NCBI GenBank assembly: GCA_947172415.1
Contig: OX359191.1
Location: forward strand, 3,844,001 to 3,908,000
Direction of reading: 5' to 3'
DNA: 64,000 nucleotides
DNA from: Chondrosia reniformis
Lineage: Eukaryota > Porifera > Demospongiae > Chondrillida > Chondrillidae
The notes beneath the pieces are model-generated. The model was not told where the DNA came from. It saw only the letters and a list, made by a program, of their open reading frames with translations, and searched no databases. Shown here in pieces: positions 16,116-27,547 of this stretch. The position numbers and the translations under genes were made by a program. Each line of letters opens with the position of its first letter. The first letter of the stretch is position 1.

Positions 16116-16616
16116 ATATTAAACAAGTATTTCGAGTTTAAAAACTCGTGGAGCGCCAGGCGCCCCTAAGTAAACTCGAACTACTTGGCATGTTCCCATA
16201 GATAGCCGGTTAACTGATTTCCGATCGACTCTTGTTGGTCGTCAATTTTTCAAGGCCATATCTCGTAGAAAACGTTTCTCGCAAGCTTCACTTTACAAAG
16301 TATTAGTAAGGGTGGTTTTTAAGTCCATTTCGTTCATTTAATGTTCTACGCTAAGGAAGAGAAAGCTAATTTTAAGCTAGAAAACGGAAGCTAGCCGAAC
16401 GTCCGCCATTTTTTGACAGATATATATATATATATATAATAAAACCTTGGTAATTGAAGCTCTGTCTTCTCTTCTTACGCTTTTTGTTCATATTTTTACT
16501 TGTACATGTGTAGGAATTAGGAGTGTTTGTTGCGATCATTATGAGAATAAAGCCTTGTTGAGCTTCAGGAACACGAATTTACTAATTTACTACTTGATAT
16601 TCCCTTTCCTGTATTA

Positions 16617-16644
16617 CTGATGAAGACTTCCGGGTTGAAACGTC
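16617..16644 (+). other. hammerhead-like core motif in element B
   Basis: CTGATGA (16617-16623), a short stem-loop (GAC UUCCGG GUU) and GAAACGTC (16637-16644) match the conserved hammerhead core order. ACGT would give a two-base-pair stem III, as in dimer-type hammerheads. Stem I around it pairs poorly (only about four of the first six positions, one of them a wobble), so this may be a decayed or inactive version. The mirror copy is on the minus strand at about 33612-33639. Confidence 0.35.
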
Positions 16645-17276
16645 CAGAACTAGTAAATTTATGTTACTGATGTTCAACAAGGCTTTATTCTTATCCATGT
16701 GTGTATGTTTTCCATGTGTACAGTAGAATCTCATAACAAAATTGCTCATAGTGAATGTCTTAAGTATAGTGAGGCTAATTACACTCAAGTACACTACGCA
16801 GTGAAAGTTACTGGCAATATTAAAATTACTATCAAATACTACACAGTACAAGTTACAAATTTAAGAGGGCCAAGTGACTATACAATATTAAAATTACAAT
16901 CAAGTACTAGCTACACATGCAGTGCAAGTTACAAATTTAAAGAGATCCAAGTGACCCTAGGATAATCAGTATTTTAAACAGCACAAGACTTTAGTCACAC
17001 TAGTACTGTTGCAGGTTTTGAAATCCTCAACTACTGCATAGAGAGTAGTAGTTGATACAGATCATCCAATTGCGAGGTAGAACACATGGCCTACCAATTA
17101 CCTTTTCACACCTTAGTATAGACTGAAGATGATGCATCTGCATGCCATATATCAAAAAAGGCTCCAGTATTAAAGGGGTCTCAGCTAATAGCCACAGCAG
17201 ATTTGATTTGCCTTGTGAGGGAGCTAAGAACACCGATGGTTGGTTGCATGCATTGGCATAATCAACAGGGTTAGAG

Positions 17277-17366
17277 ACCATTTTGTAACTTGTACACAAG
17301 GGACATAAAAGGCCAAGGCCTTTATATACGTATATGATGTCCCTTGTGTACAAGTTACAAAATGGT
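17277..17366. repeat. 30-bp perfect-stem hairpin in element B
   Basis: Arms 17277-17306 and 17337-17366 are exact complements (core TTGTAACTTGTACACAAGGG). The 30-nt loop contains AAAGGCCAAGGCCTTT and ATATACGTATAT, themselves palindromic. The structure is kept in the mirror copy (32892-32920 with 32951-32979). Confidence 0.9.
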
Positions 17367-17619
17367 ATTGGTATGATATGGCTACATATGGACAAGTAAA
17401 AATATGAACAAAAAGCGTAAGAAGAGAAGACAGAGCTTCAATTACCAAAGTTTTATTAAGGTCGACTAAACCAATTTCTTTTGCATCAATATAGGGACAA
17501 TTCTACCTCAAACTTAACGGAAACGTACACAAATACGCTTTATCTAACCTTCGCTACAACTCGTTTATTTTTATGATACTATGCCCATTCTGTTGCTAGG
17601 TCCTTTCCTGGAGTCATAT

Positions 17620-17670
17620 GAATTATTTATATTATATTATATTATATTATATTATTTATTTATTTATATT
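17620..17670. repeat. AT-rich microsatellite, TATTA and TTTA units
   Basis: A run of ATATT and TATT units inside element B, mirrored near 32085-32150 with a longer copy number. TA dinucleotide runs also occur at 16420-16438 and 17700-17717. Confidence 0.9.
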
Positions 17671-17799
17671 AATTACCTTAGTATATTGAAACTTGTACTG
17701 CATATATATATATATATGTGTATACTAGACTACGAACAGGAAACCATACGTTAACATAATTTCTTAAAATAATATAGGGGAACCTGCGGCGCCCCAAAA

Positions 17800-17965
17800 T
17801 GTAACTAGTTCAAACAAATCATGCATCCACATAGTCCACACAACTAGTACAAAACACTAGTAAATACAACTAGAAACTAGTACATACAATTGGTATATAC
17901 ATACAACTGGTATGTACATTCAACTAGTACATAAAATTAATAGGTACAACTAGTTCATACAACTA
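17800..17965 (+). repeat. 13-bp minisatellite, short forward block
   Basis: About 165 bp of forward array between element B and an orientation switch. It contains the phrase CATAAAATTAATAGGTAC that also marks other forward blocks (about 8730 and 11650). Confidence 0.9.
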
Positions 17966-18735
17966 GATGTATATTTAAGTTGTATGTTCTATATAGTATT
18001 ATGTACTCGTTCTATGAACTAGTAGTAGTTACTAGTTGTATGTACTCAATACTATTTGTATGTACTAGTCGACTGTAGTAGTTATTTGTACTAGTTGAAT
18101 GTATGAGTAGTGTGTAATTGTTGTATGTACTAGTTATATATAGTAGGTTATGTACTATTTGTATGGACTAACTATATGTACTAGTGTTATGTGCTATTGC
18201 CTAATTGTATGTACTAGTTGTATGTACTAGATGTTTGAACAAGTTTTAGGTTCTAGTACAAGTTATACTAGGTACTAGGAATGAATTAGTTCTATAAATT
18301 ACTTGATTGTTTGTGTGAACTAGTTTTCTGTACCAGTTTTTTGTACTATATTTATGTACTAATTATATGTGTATATACTAGTCATATTTAATAGTTATAT
18401 GTATTATTTATATGTACTAGTTGCATGTTCTAGTTGCATGTACTAGTAGTATATACTAGTTGTACGTACCATATATATGTACTATATATATGTGTAAGAA
18501 CTAGGGATATGTACTACTCTTATGTACTAGCTGTATTAGCTGGTTGTATATACTAATTCTATGTAATAATTGAATGTACTAGTTGTATGTACTAGATATA
18601 AACCATTTGTATGTATAAGATGTATGCACTAGTTCTCTGGACTAGCTATATACAAGTTTAATGAACTAGTTGTATATACTAGTTGTATGTACTAGTTGTA
18701 TATACTTGTCGCATGTACTAGCTATATGTACTAGT
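17966..18735 (-). repeat. 13-bp minisatellite, isolated ~770-bp reverse block
   Basis: Reverse-orientation array within the forward left arm of palindrome 1. It has no oppositely oriented partner in the right arm. Its content (TACTCAATACTATTTGTATG, then the TACTAGGTACTAGGAATGAA module) matches reverse segments starting near 29145 and 44275 in the same direction. This suggests insertion of a block copied from a reverse segment, or a local inversion. Confidence 0.9.
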
Positions 18736-20530
18736 TACTAGTACATAGCTTATATTAACAACTACTATATACATACAACTATTATGTAAAACTAGTACAT
18801 ACCAAATAATACCCACAACTATTACATACAATTACTACATACAACTAGTACATTCAACTAGTCCATACAATTACGACAAACAGCTAGGACATATAACTAG
18901 TACATACACCTACTACATATAACTAGTAAATAAACATCCATTGTAATTATAAATAGTACATACAACTAGTAAATACAACTAGTAAATAAAAGTAGTACAT
19001 ACAACTAGTACATACAACTAGAAACTAGGATATACAAATAGCTCACAGAATGAGTAAATAATACTAGAACGTACAACTCGTATAATCAACTAGTACATAA
19101 CTACTACACACAACTAGGAAAAAAAACTGGGACTTATAAATAGTACATACAACTACTACATATAACTGGTATATAGACGTTTACCTAATAATTATAAATA
19201 GTACATACAACTAGTACATACAACTAGAACATACAACCAGTACATAGATAGTACATACAACTAGTATATACATAAAACTAGTACATACAACTAGTATTTG
19301 CAATTAGTACATATAACTAGTACACACATCTACAACAAATAACTAATACATAAAAATATAACTAGTACATATAAATAGTACATAAACATAGTACATACAA
19401 GTAGTTCATACAACTACTAGTACATAGAACGAGTAAATAAAACTAGGACCTATAACAAGTAAATACCTACTACATATAATTAGTACATAAATATATAACC
19501 AGAACATATGAATAGTGCATCCATATAGTATATATAACTAGTACATAAAACTAGTACATGCAACTAGAAACTAGTACATACAACTATTATATACAAACAA
19601 CAAGTTCACACAACTAGTATTTACAACTAGTATTTACAATTAGGTCATACAACTAGTTCACACAACTATTAACTAGTACATATAACCAGTACATGTAAAT
19701 TCATGGGTACAACTAGTTCATAAAATTAGTAACTAGTAAATATAATTAGTACATGTGACTAGTACATACAACTAGTACATACAACTAGTGCATTCAACTA
19801 GTACATACAACTAGGACATATAACTAGTACATAAACCTACTACATATAACTAGAACATACACGTAAACCTAGTAAATGTAAATAGTACATACAACTAGTA
19901 CATACAGCTAGCGCATACAACTAGTACATATAACTTATACACACAAATAAATAGTACATACAAATAGTAAATATAACTAGTACCTACAACTAGTACGTAC
20001 AACTAGTATCTAGTAGTTACAACTAGAACATACAACTAGTATATAGCTGGTACATACAACTAGCATATACATACAACTAGTTCACAGAACTTGTGTATAC
20101 AATTAGCACATGCAACTACTACATAGAACTAATACATACAACTAGTACCTAAAACTAGTAAATATAGCTAGTTCTCATTCATACAACTAGTATATACAAC
20201 TAGAACTTTCAATAGTACATATAACTAGTACACACACCTACTACATAAAACTAATACATAAAAATATAACTTGTTCAAAGAAATAGTGCATCCACAGAGT
20301 ACATAAAACTAGTATATAAAACTAGTAAATACAACTAGAAACTAGTACACACAACTAGTATATATATAAAATTAGTACATTTAACTAGTACATACATCTG
20401 GTATATACATACAACTAGTACATACAAGTAGTACATTAAACTAGTTCATAAAACTAGTATATAGCTAGTACAAAGAACTAGTGCATACATCTTCTACATA
20501 CAACTGGTTGATATCTATTACATACAACTA
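18736..20530 (+). repeat. 13-bp minisatellite, forward block
   Basis: Forward array between the switch at 18736 and element C. It pairs with reverse array on the far side of the mirror element C (30439-31955). The last two bases (20529-20530, TA) are the left target duplication of element C. Confidence 0.95.
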
Positions 20531-21037
20531 CAGTGCAGTCCACGTAATTCGAATCCGTTTTTGACGAAATTTCACCTATTTCGAATAGAACTCCGGTTCC
20601 CTGTACAGTCCCAGTATATCAAGCTCTTTGGGAATTTTAGTTTGCTACGAAGAGAATACGGAAGCATTTCAGCACAAATAAGCAAGCTCATAGTTATTAA
20701 GGAGGTAATCACACTTTTAACGGTTAAGAAATTTAGCTAAATTGCATTAATCATTCTCAGGACAGTGTTATTCTCTAGGTATGCAACGTTCACTGTACCA
20801 ATCACTTATTCTGGAACAAAAACTAGAGATTATCCATCTCGTGGACAACGCTCCATCTTGAAGGAAAAAAAGGACATTGCTACTACTACTTGGCTGCATA
20901 ATCTTCTCTTTTCCATTATATTTCAAATCTATATTTGGTGTTTAGACATCACTTTGCTATTTTGTACATAAACCTGATAATTCAAAATTCCTGTTATTTC
21001 AAATTCCCTAGAGCTTCGAATTAGGTGGACTGCCCTG
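20531..21037. mobile_element. element C, left copy: pogo/Tigger-like MITE
   Basis: A 507-bp element with terminal inverted repeats beginning CAGTGCAGTCCACGTAATTC and, at the other end, CAGGGCAGTCCACCTAATTC. It is flanked by TA on both sides (20529-20530 and 21038-21039). TIRs starting CAGTG-AGTCC and a TA duplication are typical of pogo/Tigger elements of the Tc1/mariner superfamily. No transposase is encoded; the 68-codon open frame at 20765-20971 shows no DDE catalytic motifs, so it is a non-autonomous derivative. The mirror copy is 29929-30436. Confidence 0.85.
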
Positions 21038-21039
21038 TA

Positions 21040-23404
21040 GTACATACAACTAGTACATAGAATTAGTACATACAACCAGCTAATACAGCTAGTACATACA
21101 AGTAGTACATATATCTAGTACATACACACATATATAGTACATATAAATAGTACGTACAACTAGTATATATAACTAGTACAAAGCAACTAGTACATACACC
21201 CAGTACATACAAACGTAACGAGTACATATAAGTAGTACATACAACTAGCACATATAAATAGTACACACAACTAGTACATACAACAATAACACAAAACTGG
21301 TACATACAACTAGTACATATAACTAGTACATACAACTAGTGTCTAGTATATACAATTAGTACCTCCCTAGTACCTAGCATAATTAGGACTAGACCCTACA
21401 ACTAGTATATACTACTAGTACATACAACTAGTACATGCAACTAGTACATATAACTAGTACATACAACTATTACATATGACTAGTACATATACATCTAACT
21501 ACTACATAAATTTAGTATATACAACTAGTACAGAAAACTAGTTCACACAAAGAATCAAGTAGTTCATAGAACTAGTTCATTCCTAGTACCTAGTATAACT
21601 TGTATTAGAACCTAATACTAGATCAAACATCTAGTACATACAACTAGTACATACAATTAGGCAATAGTACATTCAACTAGTACATATAACAAGTACATAC
21701 AACAATCACACACTACTTATACATTCAACTAGTACAAATAACTACTACATTCGACTAGTACATACAAATAGTATTGAGTTCATACAACTAGTAAATAAGA
21801 CTAGTGTATACAATTAGTACACACAAATAGTAAATACAGCTGGTAAATATAACTAGTACATACTACTAGTACATATAACTGGTACATATAACTAGTACTT
21901 ATAAGCAGTACATAAAACTAGTTCATAAAACTAGTTCATACAACTAGTACATGCAACAAGTATCTAGTACATACAAATAGAACCTACCTAGTACATAGTA
22001 TAACTGGTACAAGAATCAACAACTGGTAAATACACATTGTACATACAACAAGTACTTACAAGTAGGACATACAACTGGAAACTAGTAAATACTACTAGTT
22101 TTTAGAAGGAGTATATAATACTTTATAGAGAATACAACTTGAATATACATCTAGTATTTAGCTAATATTAACAATTGGTATATACATACAACTATTACGT
22201 TCAACTGGTAATAGTATATACAACTAGTACATGCAACTAGTACATACAACTAGTATATACCAAATAGTACCCACAACTAGTAAATACAATTAGTACATTC
22301 AACTAGTCCATACAACTACGACAAACAGCTAGGACATATAACTAATACATACACCTACTACATATAACTAGTAAATACACATACCTTGTAATTATAAATA
22401 GTACATACAACTAGTACATACAACTAGAAAGTAGTATATACAACTAGCTCACAGAATGAGTACATAATACTAGAACATCCAACTTGAATATTCAACTAGT
22501 AAATAACACTAGGAAACACAACTAGGACATACAAATATTACATACACCTACCACATATAACTAGAACATACACTTTTACCTAATAATAATAAATAGGACA
22601 TACAACGAGTACATACAACTAGTACATAAAACTAGTATCTCCAACAAGTATATTTAACTAGTACTAGTCCATACAACTAGTACATACAACTAGTCCTTGC
22701 AACTAGTACATAGCTAGTCCACACAACTAGTACTTGCAACTAGTGCATATAACTAGTACACACATCTACAACATATAACTAATACATAAAAATATAACTT
22801 GTACATATAAATAGTACATAAAGATAGTACATGCAAGTAGTTCATACAACTACTAGTACATAGAACGAGTACATAAAACTAGGACCTATAACTAATACAC
22901 ACCTACTACATATAATTAGTACATAAATATATAACTAGTACATATGATTAGTGCATCCATATAGTATAGTACATGCAACTAGAAACTAGTACATACAACT
23001 AATATATACACAAAACTAGCACATGTAATTAGTTCATACAACTATTATATACAAACAACTAGTTCATACAACTAGTATTTACAATTAGGTCGTCCAACTA
23101 GTTCACACAACTGTTAACTAGTACATATAACCAGTACATGCAACTAGTACATACAACTAGAACATACAACTAGTTCATATAACTAGTACATCCAACTAGT
23201 TCATACAACTAGTATTTACAATTAGTACGTACAACTAGTTCACACAACTAGTAACTAGTACATATAACTAGTACATTCAACTAGTACATACAACTACGAC
23301 AAACAACTAGGATATATAACCAGTACATATTCCAACTACATATAACTGGTAAATAAACATATACATTGTAATTATAAATAGTACATACAACTAGAGCATA
23401 CAGC
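21040..23404 (+). repeat. 13-bp minisatellite, forward block at inner end of left arm
   Basis: This is the innermost part of the left arm of palindrome 1. It can be followed complement-for-complement into 26097-29926, including the empty version of the LINE site (around 21820-21835: CACACAAATAGTAAATACAG). The pairing stops after CATACAGC at 23404. Confidence 0.93.
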
Positions 23405-26400
23405 ATACATGAAATAGTTGTACCTATTAATTTTATGAACTAGGTGTATATTAGTTTTATGTATATACCAGATGTATGTACTAGTTAAATGTACTAATTT
23501 TTGTATATATACTAGTTGTATGTACTGGTTTCTAGTTGCATTTACTAGTTTTAGTTAATAGTTGCATGTACTATTTGGATGCACTATTTATTTGAACTAG
23601 TTATATTTTTATGTATTTGTTATATGTAGTAGGTGTGGGTATTAGTTATATGTACTTGTTGAAAGGACTAGTTGTATGTACTAGTTGTATGTACTAGAAC
23701 TAGCTATATTTACTAGTTTTAAGTACTCGTTGTATGTTTCAGTTGTATACAATAATTGCATGTGCTAATTGTATTTACAAGTTCTGTGTACTAGTTGTAT
23801 GTATATACTAGTTGTATGTATTAACTATGTACTAGTTGTATGTTCTAGTTGTATGTACTAGATACTAGTTGTATGTACTAGTTGTATTTACTTTTTGCAT
23901 GTACTATTTATATGTGTGTGAACTAGTTATGTGTACTAGTTGTATGCGCTAGCTGTATGTACTAGTTGTATGTGCTATTTACATTTACTAGGTATAGGTG
24001 TATGAACTAGTTATATGTAGTAGGTGTATGTACTAGGTATAATGTCCTAGTTGCATGTACTAGTTGCATTCACTAGTCGCATTTACTAATCATATTTACT
24101 AGTTACTAATTTATGAACTAGCTGTACCTACAAATTTAATTACTACTTGTATGTACTAGTTGTATGTACTAATTGTATGTATATACCAGTTGTATGTACT
24201 AGTTAAATGTACTAGTTTCTAGTTGTATGTACTATGTTTATGTACTATTCATATATACTAGTTATATATTTATATATCAGTTATATGTAGTATGTGTGTG
24301 TACTTGTTATATGTACTAGTTGAAAGTACTAGTTGTATGTGCTAATTGTATGTACTATTTGTAGGTTCTAGAACTAGTTATAGAAGGTACTAAGTAGGAA
24401 TTAGTTGTATGTACTAGTTCTATGTACTAGTACTAGTTATATTTACTAGATGTTGGTATCGGTTGTATGTAGTAGTTGTATATATGTACTAATTGTTTGT
24501 ACTAGTTGTATGTACTAGGTGTATGTATATACTAATTGTAAGTACTAGCTATGTACTAGTTGTATGTATATACTAGTTTGCTGTTTATGTAGTAGTTGTA
24601 TATGCTAGTTTAATGTACTCATACTATGTACAAGTTGTATGTATTAGTTATGTTCAAGTTGTATGTATTAATTATGAACCAGTTGTACGTACTAGTTGTA
24701 TGTATATACTAGTTGTATGTAGTTGCTATGTACTAGTTGTATATACAAGTTGTATGTTCTAGTATTATGCACTCGTTCTATAAACTAGGTGTATGTACTA
24801 GTTTCTAGTTGTGTGTACTAGATGTATGTACTAGTTTTATGTACGTTTTGTATGTACTTGTTGTATGTACTAGGTGTATGTACTATTTTTATATACTAGT
24901 TATATGTGTATGTACTGGTTATATGTAGTAGTTGTATGTAACAGTTGTATGTACAAGTTGCCTATACTACGTGTATGCGCCAGCTGTATGTACTAGTTGT
25001 AGGTTCTAGTACTAGTTATATTAGGTACTAAGTAGGCATTAGGTGTATATACTAGTTGTTAGTACTACATTAACGTATTAATTGTATGTACTAGTTCTAT
25101 GTACTAGTACTAGTTATATTTACTAGTTGTAGGTACTGGTTGTATGTAGTAGTTTGATGTAGTAGTTGTATGTACTAATTGTATGTATTAGTTGTATACA
25201 CTAGTTGTATGTGTATACTAATTGTATGTAGTAGCTATGTACTAGTTGTATGTACTGGTTTCCTGTTCATGTAGTAGTTGTATATACTAGTTGAATGTAC
25301 TAGCTGTATATACTAGTTGTATGTACTCGATACTATTTGTATGTACCAATCAAATGTAGTATTTATATGTACTATTTGTATGTATTAGTTGTATGTACTA
25401 GTGACTAATTGTTTGTACTAGTTGTATGTACTAGCTTTTTGAAGTAAGTGTAGGTTCTAGTAAAAGTTATACTAGGAACTAGGAAGGAACTCGTTATATA
25501 TACTACTTGTTTGTTTGTTTGAACTAGTTTTATGTACTAATTGTATGTACTAGTTGTATGTCACAGTCTCATGTACTAGTTATATGTTCTAATTACTAGA
25601 TGTGCGAACTAGTTGTACCTACTAATTTTATGTACTAGTTGTATGTACTCTTTGTATGTATATACTAGTTTTATGTACTAGTTAAATGTACTAGTGTTAT
25701 ATAGATACTAGTTGTATGGACTAGTCTCTAGTTGTATGGACTAGTTGTATGTAGTAGGTGTATGTACTAGTTATATGTCCTAGTTGTTTGTACTAGTTGT
25801 ATGTTCTAGTTGAATGTACTAGTTGTATGTACTAGTTGTATGTACTATTTTTGTGTACTGTTAGGATGTACTAGTTGTATGTACTAGTTGCATGTACTAG
25901 TTGTATGCAGTAGTTTTATGAACTTGTTCTATTTATATTTACTCGTTGTAGGTACTAGTTATGTGTAGCAGATGTATGTACTATTTGTATGTACAATTTG
26001 AATGTACTATGTGTATGAACTATTTATAAGTACCAGTTATATGTATGCAGTAATTATATGTTTGTGAACTAGTTATATATACTAGTTGTATGCACTAGCT
26101 GTATGCTCTAGTTGTATGTACTATTTATAATTGTAATGTATATGTTTATTTACTAGTTATATGTAGTTGGAATATGTACTGGTTATATATCCTAGTTGTT
26201 TGTCCTAGTTGTATGTACTAGTTGCATGTACTGGTTATATGTACTAGTTAACAGTTGTGTGAACTAGTTGGACGACCTAATTGTAAATACTAGTTGTATG
26301 AACTAGTTGTTTGTATATAATAGTTGTATGAACTCATTACATGTGCTAGTTTTGTGTATATATTAGTTGTATGTACTAGTTTCTAGTTGCATGTACTATA

Positions 26401-27547
26401 CTATATGGATTCACTAATCATATGTACTAGTTAAATATTTATGTACTAATTATATGTAGTAGGTGTGTATTAGTTATAGGTCCTAGTGTTATGTACTCGT
26501 TCTATGTACTAGTAGTTGTATGAACTACTTGCATGTACTATCTTTATGTACTATTTATATGTACAAGTTATATTTTTATGTATTAGTTATATGTTGTAGA
26601 TGTGTGTACTAGTTATATATACTAGTTGCAAGTACTAGTTGTATGGACTAGCTATGTACTAGTTGCAAGGACAAGTTGTATGTACTAGTTGTATGGACTA
26701 GTACTAGTTAAATTTACTTGTTGGAGATACTAGTTTTATGTACTAGTTGTATGTACTCGTTGTATGTCCTATTTATTATTATTAGGTAAAAGTGTATGTT
26801 CTAGTTATATGTGGTAGGTGTATGTAATATTTGTATGTCCTAGTTGTGTTTCCTAGTTGTGTGTAGTAGTTATTTACTAGTTGAATATTCAAGTTGGATG
26901 TTCTAGTATTATGTACTCATTCTGTGAGCTAGTTGTATATACTACTTTCTAGTTGTATGTACTAGTTGTATGTACTATTTATAATTACAAGGTATGTGTA
27001 TTTACTAGTTATATGTAGTAGGTGTATGTATTAGTTATATGTCCTAGCTGTTTGTCGTAGTTGTATGGACTAGTTGAATGTACTAATTGTATTTACTAGT
27101 TGTGGGTACTATTTGGTATATACAAGTTGTATGTACTAGTTGCATGTACTAGTTGTATATACTATTACCAGTTGAACGTAATAGTTGTATGTATATACCA
27201 ATTGTTAATATTAGCTAAATACTAGATGTATATTCAAGTTGTATTCTCTATAAAGTATTATATACTCCTTCTAAAAACTAGTAGTATTTACTAGTTTCCA
27301 GTTGTATGTCCTACTTGTAAGTACTTGTTGTATGTACAATGTGTATTTACCAGTTGTTGATTCTTGTACCAGTTATACTATGTACTAGGTAGGTTCTATT
27401 TGTATGTACTAGATACTTGTTGCATGTACTAGTTGTATGAACTAGTTTTATGAACTAGTTTTATGTACTGTTTATAAGTACTAGTTATATGTACCAGTTA
27501 TATGTACTAGTAGTATGTACTAGTTATATTTACCAGCTGTATTTACT
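23405..27547 (-). repeat. 13-bp minisatellite, reverse block (spacer and inner right arm)
   Basis: All in TTGTATGTACTAG orientation. 23405-26096 is the unpaired spacer of palindrome 1; 26097-27547 is the inner right arm. It contains an intact (empty) target for the 91-bp insert near 24630, where ATACTATG occurs once in the same flanking context as the filled site at 45924. Confidence 0.93.

Larger units (their letters stand above)
16438..17458. repeat. nested 1.0-kb unit with ~76-bp terminal inverted repeats
   Basis: The arms 16438-16513 and 17382-17458 are complementary with few mismatches; key words are GAAGCTCTGTCTTCTC and CTTACGCTTTTTGTTC. A second inverted repeat inside (around GAATAAAGCCTTGTTGA near 16541-16557 and its complement near 16674-16691) brackets the hammerhead-like motif. 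This suggests an element inserted into, or built inside, element B. Confidence 0.75.
16116..17799. mobile_element. element B, left copy (nested hairpin element)
   Basis: About 1.7 kb of non-array sequence. Both edges carry a GGGGCGCC/GGCGCCCC motif. The left edge forms an inverted repeat (TTCGAGTTT ... AAACTCGAA) around GCGCCAGGCGC. A nested unit is bounded by inverted repeats of about 76 bp (16438-16513 and 17382-17458). Inside lie a hairpin with 30-bp perfect arms (17277-17306, 17337-17366) and a hammerhead-like motif (16617-16644). Open frames (16699-16965, 17027-17395) run through hairpins, and the second is frameshifted in the mirror copy, so no protein is supported. The mirror copy is 31956-34139 and has about 475 bp that this copy lacks. 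The class is unknown. Confidence 0.8.
1..23404. repeat. palindrome 1, left arm
   Basis: Complementary to the right arm over its full visible length, in matching order: segment 1-6449, switch 6390, switch 8050, elements A, B and C, the LINE empty site, and the inner end at 23404. It may extend beyond the window's left edge. The arms differ by base changes and indels. Confidence 0.85.

Noticed and set aside
16582-16965. 88-89 codon frames in element B, present in both mirror copies (33291-33674)
   Set aside because: The two frames overlap on opposite strands, have no recognisable domain and cover inverted repeats. Conservation between the copies is explained by shared descent.
17027-17395. 122-codon frame in element B and its counterparts at 32809-33229
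   Set aside because: It runs through a 30-bp hairpin arm and its frame is broken differently in the mirror copy, so it is not a conserved protein.
20765-20971. 68-codon frame inside the pogo-like element
   Set aside because: No DDE or HTH features; most likely a non-coding MITE interior.
21063-21335. Open frames rich in Tyr-Val-Leu-Cys-Thr-Ser (21063, 29539, 42419, 45156, 55251 and others)
   Set aside because: A 13-bp unit read in three frames gives a 13-residue pattern with a stop in the perfect repeat. Open stretches occur only where variants remove that stop. There is no sign of selection.
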